Below are positions 24,078 to 34,800 of a stretch of DNA of 64,000 nt, in pieces. This stretch comes from Tragulus kanchil (taxonomy: Eukaryota; Chordata; Mammalia; Artiodactyla; Tragulidae): NCBI GenBank assembly GCA_022376925.1, contig JAIOJX010000025.1, positions 185,565,801 through 185,629,800 on the forward strand, given 5' to 3'. The notes below the pieces were generated by a model that was not told the origin of the DNA, ran no database searches, and worked only from the letters and a program-made list of their open reading frames with translations. The position numbers and the translations under genes are program-made. How positions within the stretch are numbered: the stretch's first letter is position 1; each line of letters starts with the position of its first letter.

Positions 24078-24365
24078 GTGAATATGCTGTCTGGGTTTGT
24101 CATAACCTTTCTTTCAAGGAGGAAATGTCTTTTAATTTCATGGCTGCGGTCAGCATCCAGTGATTCTGCAGCCCAGGAAAATAAAGTCTGTCGCTGTTAG
24201 CACTGTTTGCCCATCTATATGCCATGAAGTGACGGGACCAGATGCCATGATGGTAGTTTTCTGAATGCTGAGTTTCAGGCCAGCTTTTTCACTCTCCTCT
24301 TTCACCCTCATCAAGAGGCTCTTTAGTCCCTCTTCGCTTCTGTCAGTAGAGTGGTGTCATCTCCA
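22525..24365 (-). mobile_element. BovB LINE 3' part, split by a false duplication
   Basis: Minus-strand BovB: the terminal part at 22525-22957 (repeated at 23643-24077), continuing leftwards in the element at 24078-24365 with reverse-complement BovB sequence (GAAAATAAAGTCTGTCGCTG; TCATCAAGAGGCTCTTTAGT). Translated pieces include AEVHIVRGMAFPVAMRGCER, ELWCW and KLQCFGHLLRRAASLGDTPM. The real element is about 0.7 kb once duplication 4 is collapsed. Confidence 0.9.
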
Positions 24366-25190
24366 TGCCTGAGGGTAGCACTTTGCTCTGCACCAACACT
24401 GCTCCCTACAGGTTCTTGCTCTATCGCCTCGGGCCATTTCCCTGTCGTTGCTAAAGATGTCCTGCTCTTTGGCACGGACCCTGCTCTGTGGGCAGACGGA
24501 GACACACAGAGGGCAGGGGCGGGCCTACTGGCTCAGCAATCCCACCACAGCCCAGAGGCAAGAGTCAGAAAATACCCAAGCAAAAGGCAGAAAAGCCCAC
24601 TACCCTTCACCCAGAAGATAGGAACAGACGAGTCAGAAACAAGAGCCAGCAGACAGAAGACAGACCCCCCTGCCTCGCTGACACTCAGAAGGCCAAAGTA
24701 GCGCGCACCATCTGCTATTTATCAAATCGACATCATTGCTGTAAATCAGTCTCAGCATCCGGGAGGAAGAGGGCCGCCGCGTGCCCTGCTCACGAGGGCG
24801 TGGACGGAGCCCACTCTGGGGACGAGCCGGGGACGCGCCGCCAGACCCCATGTGCCGTCGCGGCCGGTCACCCTCTCCCTCCAAGGACAACGTCGCAGGG
24901 AGTAAGTGGAGGTGCACGCTGAGCCCTACCAACAAGAGTTTTGCACCTGTCACACCCTACAGATTGTAATCGTCACACTTCTACCACTACATGAACCTTT
25001 AAGACACAACCTGAGACCATGACACATCACGTTCTGAAAGAATGTTTAATGATATGATAAAAATGCCTACTGGTGTATGCTAAATAAAAAGATCCAATAC
25101 CTATTTTTATTTAAAAGACATGCGTATTTATTACTGCTTAGAAAGGAACAGGACCTCCTGCCGGGGTCCCCACGACCACCCCAGGCGCGA
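24366..25190. other. No clear gene; weak old-repeat signal
   Basis: Unrecognised sequence. 25020-25115 is A+T-rich with a retrotransposon-tail look. Confidence 0.35.
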
Positions 25191-25194
25191 TGGT

Positions 25195-25365
25195 CAGCCA
25201 GGACTCAGAGGACGGCCCACACGCAGCGCTGTGGGGTTTAGGGTCTCTTTCGGGTCATGCCGTGCAGCATGCAGCATCTCAGTTCCCCAACCAGGGATTG
25301 AACCCGTGGCCCCGCCATGGAAGCGAGGAGTCCTAACCACGGCACCCCCCGGGAGGCCTCCAGCG
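25195..25365 (-). mobile_element. CHR-type SINE
   Basis: Reverse of CHR: AGTTCCCCAACCAGGGATTG, AACCCGTGGCCCC, GAGTCCTAACCACGG. Confidence 0.8.
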
Positions 25366-25602
25366 CTGGGCTCTGTCACAGCAGGAGGGCACAGGCCGTG
25401 GCAGCAAACCGAAAGGCCCACCCGCCCTGGCACGAGCTCCCCGACCCTGCCCTGCAGAGTCACACGGACAACCCACGAGGAGCACTCTGCCCACCCCAGC
25501 CCCCGGCGCCGGGAGGCGCGCTGGAGACCCAGTGCCAGGGATCGCAGATCCCCGCGGCCTGGCAGGCCAAATCCAGGCCCCCAGAAGGAAAGCAGGTGTT
25601 CA

Positions 25603-25805
25603 GACCCTCCCTGGCGGCTGAATGGTAAAGCAGCCACTTGCCAATGCCGGGGGTGCGGGCTGGGAAGGTCCCCAGAGGAGAGCGTGGCACCCCACCCCCA
25701 CCCCCCGCCGCCCAGTATTCCTGCCTGGACAGTCCCACGGACAGAGGAGCCCGGAGAGCTCAGAGTTCACAGAGCCACAAAGCGTCGGACACAACGGCGC
25801 ACGGC
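25603..25805 (+). mobile_element. Bov-tA SINE
   Basis: CCCTCCCTGGCGGCTGAATG, then TATTCCTGCCTGGACAGTCC, GACAGAGGAGCCCGG, and CGTCGGACACAAC at the end. Confidence 0.85.
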
Positions 25806-25979
25806 ACAGAGCACAAGCCGTCAGCACCGCAGCCGCGGCCCGGGGCGGACACGCGTCAGCAGGGCGGGGGGACTGTCCTGGGACCCCGGTTCCATTTCCA
25901 TCTGCTTCACACGACGCACAGCCTCGACGTCTCCCCAAACACAGAAGTGCAGGGAACTGGAGCCAGGATCTTGTAATAA

Positions 25980-26055
25980 CTTTTTAATGAACTGTCATCT
26001 GTAAGAATACTGAATCACGACACTATACATCTGAAACTAACACATCCTAAATCAA
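25980..26055 (+). mobile_element. Ruminant L1 3'-end fragment
   Basis: ACTGAATCACGACACTATAC with GAAACTAACACATCCTAAAT matches the L1 3'-end motif also seen near 60050. Confidence 0.55.
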
Positions 26056-26272
26056 CGACATTTCCATTTTGAAAAAACACTGCAGAGCTCTTTCACAACG
26101 TGTGACCTCACTGACTTGCAAATACCCTGCGAGGAACGCCTCACAGGAAAGGAAGGTCACGTGGTGACCCCGGGGACTCAGCCAGAGACGGGGCGCCGGG
26201 CGGGAGCGACAGCCCCCAGCTGTGCGCCCTCGCTGTGCGCACAAGCCACGCAGCGCCTCAAAGCTGCCCCAG

Positions 26273-26608
26273 GGCTTCCCTGGTGGTCCAGTGGGTAAGG
26301 ACACCGCCTTGCAGTGCAAGGGGCGCCGGTTTGATCCCTGGCCTGGGAAGATCCCACGTGCTGCGGAGCAGCTAGACTGATGTGTCCAGTCACCGAGCCG
26401 GAGCTCTGGAGCACATGTGCCCAGAGCCGGTGCTCTACAACAACAGAGGTCACCGCGATGGGAGCCCCACACGGGCCGGAGAACAAAGATGGATGAAAAT
26501 AGACAAATGAAAGACCAACAGAAGTAGCCTACCTGCTCCCCTCCCTCCCCACCCCACCCACCGCACCCCCAAAATAAATAAGTAAATAAATCTTAAAAAA
26601 AGAAAAAA
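26273..26608 (+). mobile_element. CHR-type tRNA-Glu SINE, full length
   Basis: Box A TGGTCCAGTGG and box B GGTTTGATCCC, 3' domain and poly(A)/(AAAT) tail. A 12-bp target-site duplication AAGCTGCCCCAG flanks it (26261-26272, 26609-26620). Confidence 0.92.
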
Positions 26609-26620
26609 AAGCTGCCCCAG

Positions 26621-27760
26621 ACGCCGACGAGGGACACGGCACAGCATCAAGCGGGGAGGGGACGCGGGCACGGGTCTGATTTTTTGGCTCCAACAGCGAC
26701 CCTCTCCTTCTGACAGTGGAGCCAGAAAGCAGACCCTGTCCCCAGACAGAAAGCTGTGTGTCTGGGGTCGTCCTTGGGCTGAACGAGCAGGAGATCACCC
26801 CGTAAAATCACTGCTGGACTCCCCGGAAAGGCAGTGTGACTTCTGGAGAAAAACCTACTCCGTTTGGGAGAAAGAGCCAGTGAAGGCCACTGGGCGCAGA
26901 ACTGCTTCTCCAAGTGGAAACCAAACCCCAGGTCCACTTTTCCAAAAAGGTTTCTTCCACAAATGTCTTCAGGGAAAACTGCCCCCCGAACCCATCCCTC
27001 TCCAGCTGGCCGCCCTCCGCTGGCCTTGTCACCCTCGGGCCGCAGCGCCAGACACACAGTGACTGGACCAGACGCCGAGGGGTCCCGCGGTGACGGCCGG
27101 ACCACCGAGGCCAGGCCACGCCCTCGAGGCGCTCGCCCAGGAGGGAAGAGGCGACGCCATGCCGCTAGGACGGCTCGTCACCCGCCCAGACCCGCTTCAG
27201 CTCCGGCCCTGCCCGGCCTCAATCAGGAAGAAAAGAAGCCAGCGCACACAGAGCCCACTCCTCTAACAAGCGGGGTGCTCGGGTCAAGCGAGGGGTGTGG
27301 GCACAGGGGGTCCCTCCTGGTGGACAGCTCTTTCGGAAGGTTCCCAGCCCTCCCTGCAAACCCACTCGAGCTCAGGCCAGAGCGTCAGGAATGCCCACCC
27401 TGGGAAGGCAGGCGACAAAGGAGAGGCCCGCCCACGGCTCCCACGGGAACCGAACCTGCCAGACCCCTCCCTGGGCGTGAGGGACCCGCAGAGGGCTAAC
27501 CCGAGCGTGTGCCGTTCCAGGGGGCAGAGCACCGCTGGGACAGCAGTGGGGAGCAGGGCCACCAGAGGCCCAAGACCCACCCGCGGCCCAGCTGCCAGCT
27601 CAGCCCGCAACCCTGCTCGAGGCGCTCGCCTTCCGCCAGTGACAGTGACATCATCGGGGAACGGGAAGCATGAGCCTGCCTGCTCACGGAACAGCTGAGG
27701 GGATGAAATGAGCTGATGGATCTAAAATTCCCCGTGAACCACGATGCAGAACACACACTT
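26621..27760. other. No recognisable gene or repeat
   Basis: G+C-rich single-copy-looking sequence. Open frames on both strands have no domain signature. Confidence 0.4.
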
Positions 27761-27775
27761 AATAAACCACGATTA

Positions 27776-27992
27776 GGGCTCCCCTGGTGTTCCAGTGGGT
27801 AAGGACACTGCCTTGCAGTGCAAGGGGTGCCAGTTCGATCCCTGGCCTGGGAAGATCCCACATACCGCAGAGCAGCTGGACCGATGTGTCCAATTACTGA
27901 GCCGGAGCTCTAGAGCGTGTGCACCCAGAGCCGGTGCTCTGCGACAACAGAGGCCACCGCGATGGGAGGCCCACATGGAAAAAAAAAAAAAG
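27776..27992 (+). mobile_element. CHR-type tRNA-Glu SINE
   Basis: Starts GGGCTCCCCTGGTGTTCCAG and keeps box B GTTCGATCCC. It ends in A12 directly after GGCCCACATGG, so the usual terminal 70-100 bp are missing. A perfect 12-bp target-site duplication AAACCACGATTA flanks it (27764-27775, 27993-28004). Confidence 0.92.
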
Positions 27993-28809
27993 AAACCACG
28001 ATTACCGTTAAAACAGCCTCCCTCCCGCCGCCTCCTGACCGGAACCCACCCGACCTGCCGCTGGGGCCCGGGGCTCAGAGGCCCGCACGCTCGCACTGGG
28101 CCGCTCCCCCCAAGCTCTCTGGGAGAAGCAAACGGACACACAAGACCACGTGTTGTTTCCTCCGAGGGCCTGAAGGTACCCAGGCCTAGCGCAGGGCTGA
28201 GCAAAAGAGGGGACGGCCACCCCCGGCTCCACGGCTGTGTCCACGCCCTCTGGGAGCAAAGAGGCGGGCGTTCGAATCGCAACGATGCTCTTCAATGTCC
28301 TGTCCCGAAACCAGACATCCCCGGGGCGGCAGCCGCAGCGGAGAGAGATGCAGCGGTCACGCGCTCAGCCTCACCGCAGCCGCACCGTGGCCGCCCCGGC
28401 ACGCCCTCCTCCAGCCCCCCCCCTTCACAGCTCCCGCGTGCGTGCGTGTGTGTGGCTTTTTGAAGGAGAGGAAACCGTGGCCCCACAAAAGGCATGCCGT
28501 CCATACTAAAGCCAGGCGCTCACGTGGCACCTGCTTAAAGGGAGGAGCCGCCTGTAGTTGACAGGTACAGGAGCCTGAACACGGAATGAGCAACGTGGGC
28601 CGTCGGGACTTCCCAGCTGGGGCAACAGAGCACAAACCGCACCCGCCGCTCCGAGGGCACGCGGCCCCTGTGCCTGAACACGGACCACTTCGTATCACAG
28701 CCGTGTGTCCACCCACCCCCCAGACCCGCGTCCACGAGGGCAGGGACCAGACACCTTCCTTAGAGCCCCCCGGCCTAAATGACACTTGATGCAGGACAAC
28801 GGAACTAAA

Positions 28810-28990
28810 ACCCCTCCAGTGGCTCAGCGGGTCTGACTCTGCCACCCCGTGGACAGGCCACGGGACTCTCCAGGCAAGAACACCGGCGTGGGGAGCCGGT
28901 CCCTTCTCCCGGGGAATCTTCCGGACCCAGGAATTGAGGCGGGGTCTCCTCCACAGCAGAGGAGCTGAGCTGCTGGGGAAGCCCTGGTGA
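28810..28990 (-). mobile_element. Bov-A2-type SINE, copy 1
   Basis: GGACTCTCCAGGCAAGAACA, TCTCCCGGGGAATCTTCCGG and a tRNA end at GCTGGGGAAGCCCTGGTG. Confidence 0.8.
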
Positions 28991-29239
28991 GTCACTGAAC
29001 TGAGCCAGCTGCTACAGCACTCTCAGCCCGCGTCACACACCCGAGTCGGCCCAGGCCTCATACCACCCAGCCTGAGTCTTCGGTTCAGCCTGTCTCATAC
29101 GGTACCGTCATTCACTAAGCATTCAGCACACGCCTACTACGTGCCGGGCACTGCTCAGCAAGGAGGGCCGGGCACGGACAACCGCCACCAGAGTCCATCT
29201 CACACAGAGCTTGGAGCCTAACGGGGAACGGACGGGAAG

Positions 29240-29299
29240 CCCACACGGCTCAGCGGTAAAGAAACCAGCCTGCCCGGAGGAGACCCAGGAGACGCCCCC
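29240..29299 (+). mobile_element. Bov-tA SINE head, cut at a duplication junction
   Basis: Only the tRNA-like head (GGCTCAGCGGTAAAGAAACC) is present. Sequence then jumps back to the start of duplication 5. The intact version is at 30308-30510. Confidence 0.8.
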
Positions 29300-29877
29300 G
29301 GCTCCACGGCTGTGCCAGCCGGAGCAAAGAGGCGGGCGTTCGAATCGCAACGATGCTCTTCAATGTCCTGTCCCGAAACCAGACATCCCCGGGGCGGCAG
29401 CCGCAGCGGAGAGAGATGCAGCGGTCACGCGCTCAGCCTCACCGCAGCCGCACCGTGGCCGCCCCGGCACGCCCTCCTCCAGCCCCCCCCCTTCACAGCT
29501 CCCGCGTGCGTGCGTGTGTGTGGCTTTTTGAAGGAGAGGAAACCGTGGCCCCACAAAAGGCATGCCGTCCATACTAAAGCCAGGCGCTCACGTGGCACCT
29601 GCTTAAAGGGAGGAGCCGCCTGTAGTTGACAGGTACAGGAGCCTGAACACGGAATGAGCAACGTGGGCCGTCGGGACTTCCCAGCTGGGGCAACAGAGCA
29701 CAAACCGCACCCGCCGCTCCGAGGGCACGCGGCCCCTGTGCCTGAACACGGACCACTTCGTATCACAGCCGTGTGTCCACCCACCCCCCAGACCCGCGTC
29801 CACGAGGGCAGGGACCAGACACCTTCCTTAGAGCCCCCCGGCCTAAATGACACTTGATGCAGGACAACGGAACTAAA

Positions 29878-30058
29878 ACCCCTCCAGTGGCTCAGCGGGT
29901 CTGACTCTGCCACCCCGTGGACAGGCCACGGGACTCTCCAGGCAAGAACACCGGCGTGGGGAGCCGGTCCCTTCTCCCGGGGAATCTTCCGGACCCAGGA
30001 ATTGAGGCGGGGTCTCCTCCACAGCAGAGGAGCTGAGCTGCTGGGGAAGCCCTGGTGA
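29878..30058 (-). mobile_element. Bov-A2-type SINE, copy 2
   Basis: Duplicate of 28810-28990 through duplication 5. Confidence 0.8.
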
Positions 30059-30307
30059 GTCACTGAACTGAGCCAGCTGCTACAGCACTCTCAGCCCGCG
30101 TCACACACCCGAGTCGGCCCAGGCCTCATACCACCCAGCCTGAGTCTTCGGTTCAGCCTGTCTCATACGGTACCGTCATTCACTAAGCATTCAGCACACG
30201 CCTACTACGTGCCGGGCACTGCTCAGCAAGGAGGGCCGGGCACGGACAACCGCCACCAGAGTCCATCTCACACAGAGCTTGGAGCCTAACGGGGAACGGA
30301 CGGGAAG

Positions 30308-30510
30308 CCCACACGGCTCAGCGGTAAAGAAACCAGCCTGCCCGCGGAGGAGACCCAGGAGACGCCGGCTCCATCCCTGGTCGGGAAGATTCCCTGGAGG
30401 AGGAAATGGCAACACACCCCAGTATTCTCGCCTGGGAAATCCCGCCGACGCAGGGGCCTGGTGGGCTACAGCCCATGGGGGGTCGCAGCGAGTGAGACAC
30501 GAGTGAGCCA
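30308..30510 (+). mobile_element. Bov-tA SINE, intact
   Basis: GGCTCAGCGGTAAAGAAACC head, CCATCCCTGGTCGGGAAGAT, AGTATTCTCGCCTGGGAAAT and GGGGTCGCAGCGAGTGAGAC end. Confidence 0.88.
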
Positions 30511-31004
30511 CCGGGCATGGACAGAGAACGGGTGAAGAAACTACCCGCTTGAGGAGAAAGCTAAGAAGAAAACCCACAGGAGCGCGGGGAAGCACCCGGC
30601 TTCGTCTGGACGGCACGGCCGCAGCGCCAGCTCAGCGCCGCCTCTGTGCGGGGCCGCGGCCCCGAGGCTGCAGGGAAGCCCCGCGGACGCCGTCCCTGGC
30701 TCCAGAGCTCACGCGGAGGCGCCCCGGGGAGCCGGCGGAGACCCAGGCCCGCGCTCCGGACCCGTGCCCCCGCGTGCTGAGTCGGTCGTCGGGGGAGGCT
30801 CCACTGGGCAGTCCCTGGCCGCCACTCACGGGAAACCAGGTGCAAAAGGGGCGGCTATCCAAGTGGTGAGCTCAGTCCACGAGCGACACGAGAGAAGCCG
30901 TGGGTTCAAGGGCCAAGGGTGAACGGTCTCTGACAAACTTATTAGCTTTGACTATGTGCGTGGAAATCCAAACTATCAAAAAAAAAAACCCTAATAAAAA
31001 GAAA
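30511..31004. other. G+C-rich unique sequence
   Basis: CpG-rich at 30570-30800. No gene recognised. Confidence 0.35.
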
Positions 31005-31235
31005 ACTCTGATGATGTAGCCACGGCGGCTTTCCTGAGAACCTGCTGGGTGCTGGTCCCAGCACGGAACGAGGCGCTCTCCGTAGGTGCTTGCACTTAAG
31101 CCTCAAAGCCCTCCCGCGAGGGGACAGTGCGTCCGGTCTTTACAGATGAAGAAAGCGAGAGCTAGACCGGCTGAACTTGCCCCAACTCGCACGGCTCAGC
31201 AGCAAGAGCCGGGCAGTCTGACTCCAGGGCCCCCC
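31005..31235 (-). mobile_element. MIR SINE
   Basis: Reverse of a MIR-type element, in order: CTGCTGGGTGCTGGTCCCAG, TAAGCCTCAAAGCCCTCCCG, TTTACAGATGAAGAAAGC and CAAGAGCCGGGCAGTCTGAC. Confidence 0.7.
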
Positions 31236-31539
31236 TCAGAGGGAACGCCAGCTGCGGGCGCCGAGCGGGGCAGGCGGGGGGCAGCAGACGCCTCCGCGGC
31301 CCCGAGCCCCAGGCGCGCCCGGCCAGTCCGACCCGACGCGCTGCAGCTCCGCGGAACCAGCTGTCGAGGCTCTGCTCCATGGAGAGAGGGAAGGACGCTG
31401 GACGACCGCAGGACAAACGGAGGGGCCGCTCAACACGCGACCCAGGACCGAGCCCTGACCCCTCCACTGCAGGCGGACTTTCCCACCCGAGCCGCCGGGA
31501 AGCCCGCTGACAAGCTCACCCCCAGTGCATGCCGGTCGG

Positions 31540-31760
31540 ACGTGAAGGTGAAAAGAGCGCCGTGTCGGCTGCTCAGGGGGTCTGGCTCCTTGTGACCCCA
31601 CAGCCTGCAGTCCCCCCAGGCTCCCCCGTCCGTGGGGCTCTCCAGGCAAGGACGCTGGAGCGGTCACCCTTCCCTCCTCCAGGGAGCTTCCCAGCCCGGG
31701 CGGCAAGCCTGGCCATCGGCACTGCAGGAGGACTCTCCGCCATCGGAGCCAGCAGGATGG
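31540..31760 (-). mobile_element. Bov-tA/BOV-A2 SINE
   Basis: GGCTCCTTGTGACCCCACAG, GGGGCTCTCCAGGCAAGGAC, CTCCAGGGAGCTTCCCAGCC, GCACTGCAGGAGGACTCTCC. Confidence 0.85.
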
Positions 31761-32186
31761 GGCACCTCCGGACTTCCACGTCTACATGCGCAGTATCCTT
31801 CAGTCACCCCAAACTCTTCCAAGCCAATGAAAGCAAAAGACACGTGCGCTACCTGGGACTCCCGCTCTCCTTGGACAGGGGCTCTCAGCCTTCCCCGAAG
31901 ACCACAGGCCCCGGGGCCTCTTGCAAGATTCTAGATGTCCGGGCTCCACCCCCTGGGGTTTTAGTCCAGCAGATGTGCAGTGAGCGCGCATCCTCCCCTT
32001 TGGGAGAGGGGTCAATCCACAGCCCGGCCCTCCCACACGGCCAGCCCTTCACCAACACCCACTCAGACTCTAGGCATCCGGAAGCGAGGCCGAGTGAGAC
32101 AAGTCTGGCTCAACGCCCTAAAAAAGGGTTTACAGTTCTCTGTGCTTCTGGAATAAAGAAAGCAATGCCAGAGATTTATCCCAGTC

Positions 32187-32222
32187 CAAACCAAACAAAC
32201 TTCCAAACCAAACAAACTTCCA
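32187..32222. repeat. 17-bp tandem repeat CAAACCAAACAAACTTC x2
   Basis: Two adjacent units. Seen again at 33303-33338 because of duplication 6. Confidence 0.85.
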
Positions 32223-32415
32223 GGTGAAAAAAGGACTCCTGTGTAAGTTAACACACAAAACAGCTTCCTTTACGTTCCGCATCAGCAGCCAAGGATTAAC
32301 TCTGAGCCATGAGAACACCGCGTGGAAGGGAAACGCAGGCCTGGGCCGTTTTCCATACGTGAAGTGCCCCCTCCCCGCGCCAGAGCACCGGGCGTCTCGG
32401 CTTTACTGCTTTCTA

Positions 32416-32566
32416 AGATCACCCAGGAGAAGTATCAGCAACCGCAGGCTTGCAGATGACACCACACTAACAGCAGAAAGCCAAGAGGAGCCAAAGAGCC
32501 TCCTATGAAGGCAGAAGAGGAGAGTGAAGAAGCTGGCTTAAAACGCAGCAATCAAAACACAAAGAT
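32416..32566 (+). mobile_element. BovB fragment, 5' half, copy 1
   Basis: Plus-strand BovB: translation includes RLADDTTLTAESQEEPKSLL, with the catalytic YADD changed to LADD. It stops at AAAGATC and resumes at 34190 after an insertion. The duplicate copy is 33532-33682. Confidence 0.9.
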
Positions 32567-32690
32567 CCCCTGGAGAAGGGAATGGCAGCCCACTCCAGTG
32601 TTCCCACCTGAAAAGCCCCACGCAGAGGAACCTGTGGGCTGCTGTCCAAAGGGTCACGAGGCACCGGATGCGACCGAGGGACAGAGCACA
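32567..32690 (+). mobile_element. Bov-A fragment inserted in BovB, copy 1
   Basis: CCTGGAGAAGGGAATGGCAG, CCCACTCCAGTGTTCCCACC and GGGTCACGAGGCACCGGATG match the Bov-A body without its tRNA head. Confidence 0.8.
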
Positions 32691-33010
32691 GGGCAGCAGG
32701 GCTGCAGCAGCCAAACGCCGTGTGGGGAGCTGTCTAGGTCTGGACGGAAGCCTGCTGTGGGAGGGTTGTTTTGAAATAATCAGGGAAATTTGATTATGGA
32801 CCGAAGAATCAGGTGCTGCTAAGACATCACTTTCAATTTTCTTACATGATAATGGTACCAGAGCAGAGTGTCAGTTTTTAAAAAACCAAGATGCACACTG
32901 AAGTCTGTAAGAGTGAAATAACATGACATCTGGGAGCTGTTTTAAAAATAAAAGCTTGATCATTTTGAATTTGTATATTGGGAGTATATACTATTCTCTC
33001 TGCTTCTGAT
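32691..33010. other. Rest of the insertion in BovB, copy 1
   Basis: A+T-rich sequence with a loose resemblance to old L1 3' ends (TTTGATTATGGACCGAAG; GATAATGGTACCAGAGC). Family uncertain. Confidence 0.35.
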
Positions 33011-33531
33011 TGGGAATTAAAAGGCGCCGGGGCCTCTTGCAAGATTCTAGATGTCCGGGCTCCACCCCCTGGGGTTTTAGTCCAGCAGATGTGCAGTGAG
33101 CGCGCATCCTCCCCTTTGGGAGAGGGGTCAATCCACAGCCCGGCCCTCCCACACGGCCAGCCCTTCACCAACACCCACTCAGACTCTAGGCATCCGGAAG
33201 CGAGGCCGAGTGAGACAAGTCTGGCTCAACGCCCTAAAAAAGGGTTTACAGTTCTCTGTGCTTCTGGAATAAAGAAAGCAATGCCAGAGATTTATCCCAG
33301 TCCAAACCAAACAAACTTCCAAACCAAACAAACTTCCAGGTGAAAAAAGGACTCCTGTGTAAGTTAACACACAAAACAGCTTCCTTTACGTTCCGCATCA
33401 GCAGCCAAGGATTAACTCTGAGCCATGAGAACACCGCGTGGAAGGGAAACGCAGGCCTGGGCCGTTTTCCATACGTGAAGTGCCCCCTCCCCGCGCCAGA
33501 GCACCGGGCGTCTCGGCTTTACTGCTTTCTA

Positions 33532-33682
33532 AGATCACCCAGGAGAAGTATCAGCAACCGCAGGCTTGCAGATGACACCACACTAACAGCAGAAAGCCAA
33601 GAGGAGCCAAAGAGCCTCCTATGAAGGCAGAAGAGGAGAGTGAAGAAGCTGGCTTAAAACGCAGCAATCAAAACACAAAGAT
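33532..33682 (+). mobile_element. BovB fragment, 5' half, copy 2
   Basis: Duplicate of 32416-32566 through duplication 6. Confidence 0.9.
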
Positions 33683-33806
33683 CCCCTGGAGAAGGGAATG
33701 GCAGCCCACTCCAGTGTTCCCACCTGAAAAGCCCCACGCAGAGGAACCTGTGGGCTGCTGTCCAAAGGGTCACGAGGCACCGGATGCGACCGAGGGACAG
33801 AGCACA
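33683..33806 (+). mobile_element. Bov-A fragment inserted in BovB, copy 2
   Basis: Duplicate of 32567-32690. Confidence 0.8.
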
Positions 33807-34189
33807 GGGCAGCAGGGCTGCAGCAGCCAAACGCCGTGTGGGGAGCTGTCTAGGTCTGGACGGAAGCCTGCTGTGGGAGGGTTGTTTTGAAATAATCAGG
33901 GAAATTTGATTATGGACCGAAGAATCAGGTGCTGCTAAGACATCACTTTCAATTTTCTTACATGATAATGGTACCAGAGCAGAGTGTCAGTTTTTAAAAA
34001 ACCAAGATGCACACTGAAGTCTGTAAGAGTGAAATAACATGACATCTGGGAGCTGTTTTAAAAATAAAAGCTTGATCATTTTGAATTTGTATATTGGGAG
34101 TATATACTATTCTCTCTGCTTCTGATATGTCAGGAAATTTCTGTATATAAAATACAAAATAGAAAATGCAAGTTGTTGAAGAAAAAAAA
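33807..34189. other. Rest of the insertion in BovB, copy 2, reaching the right junction
   Basis: Continues past the end of duplication 6 to a run of about 12 A, then AGATC where BovB resumes. The A run suggests that the inserted piece arrived by retrotransposition. Confidence 0.5.
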
Positions 34190-34800
34190 AAAGATCATGG
34201 CATCCGGTCCCATCACTTCATGGCAAACAGATGGGGAAACAATGGAAACAGTGGCATATTTTCTTTTCTTGGTCTCCAAAATCACCGTGGATGGTGAAAT
34301 TAAAAGACACTTGCTCCTTGGAAGAAAAGCTATGACAAACCTAGACAGCGTGTTCAAAAGCAGAGGCCTCACTTTGCTGACCAAGAGTTCCACACAGTCA
34401 GAGCTGTGGTTTCTCAGTCGTCATGCACGGATGTGAGAGCTGGACCATGGAGAAGGCTGAGCGCGGCAGGACCGAGGCTTTCCAACTGTGGAGCTAGAGG
34501 AGACTCTTGAGAGTCCCTGGACAGCAAGGAGATCCAACCAGTCCATCCTCAAGGAAATCAGCCCTGAGTAATCGTTGGAAGGACTGATCCTGAAGCTTTA
34601 ATACGTTGGAAGATGTGAAGAGCCAACTTCTTGGAAAAGGCTCTGATGCTGGGAAAGACTGAAGGCAGGAGGAGTAGACACTCGGATGGCATCACCAACA
34701 CAACAGACGTGAGAGTGAGCAAACTCTGGGAGACTGTGGAGGACAGGAAGCCTGGCGTGCTGCGGCCATGGGGTCGCCACGAGTCGAGCACGACGGAGCC
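34190..34800 (+). mobile_element. BovB fragment, 3' half to element end
   Basis: GATCATGGCATCCGGTCCCA start; translation includes ASGPITSWQTDGETMETVAY and EIKRHLLLGRKAMTNLDSVF; end is GGGGTCGCCACGAGTCGAGC-ACGACGGAG. It joins directly to 33682 if the insertion is removed. Confidence 0.93.

Larger units (their letters stand above)
28220..30372. repeat. Direct tandem duplication 5, unit about 1070 bp
   Basis: Copy 1 is about 28220-29299 and copy 2 about 29295-30372. Core offset is 1068, with a 7-nt indel near the start and 2 nt near the end (CCCGGAGG versus CCCGCGGAGG). The junction lies inside a Bov-tA SINE: copy 1 stops after its head and only copy 2 continues into the body. Confidence 0.93.
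31911..34126. repeat. Direct tandem duplication 6, unit 1100 bp
   Basis: Copies are 31911-33010 and 33027-34126 at offset 1116, with a 16-nt filler. Each holds the 5' part of a plus-strand BovB fragment and the insertion that interrupts it. Confidence 0.95.

Noticed and set aside
25120..26004. 294-codon plus-strand frame as a gene
   Set aside because: It runs through a CHR SINE and a Bov-tA SINE and has no family signature outside them.
28357..28995. 212-codon minus-strand frames at 28357-28995 and 29425-30063 as a duplicated gene pair
   Set aside because: They are identical because of duplication 5, and part of the frame is a Bov-A2 SINE.
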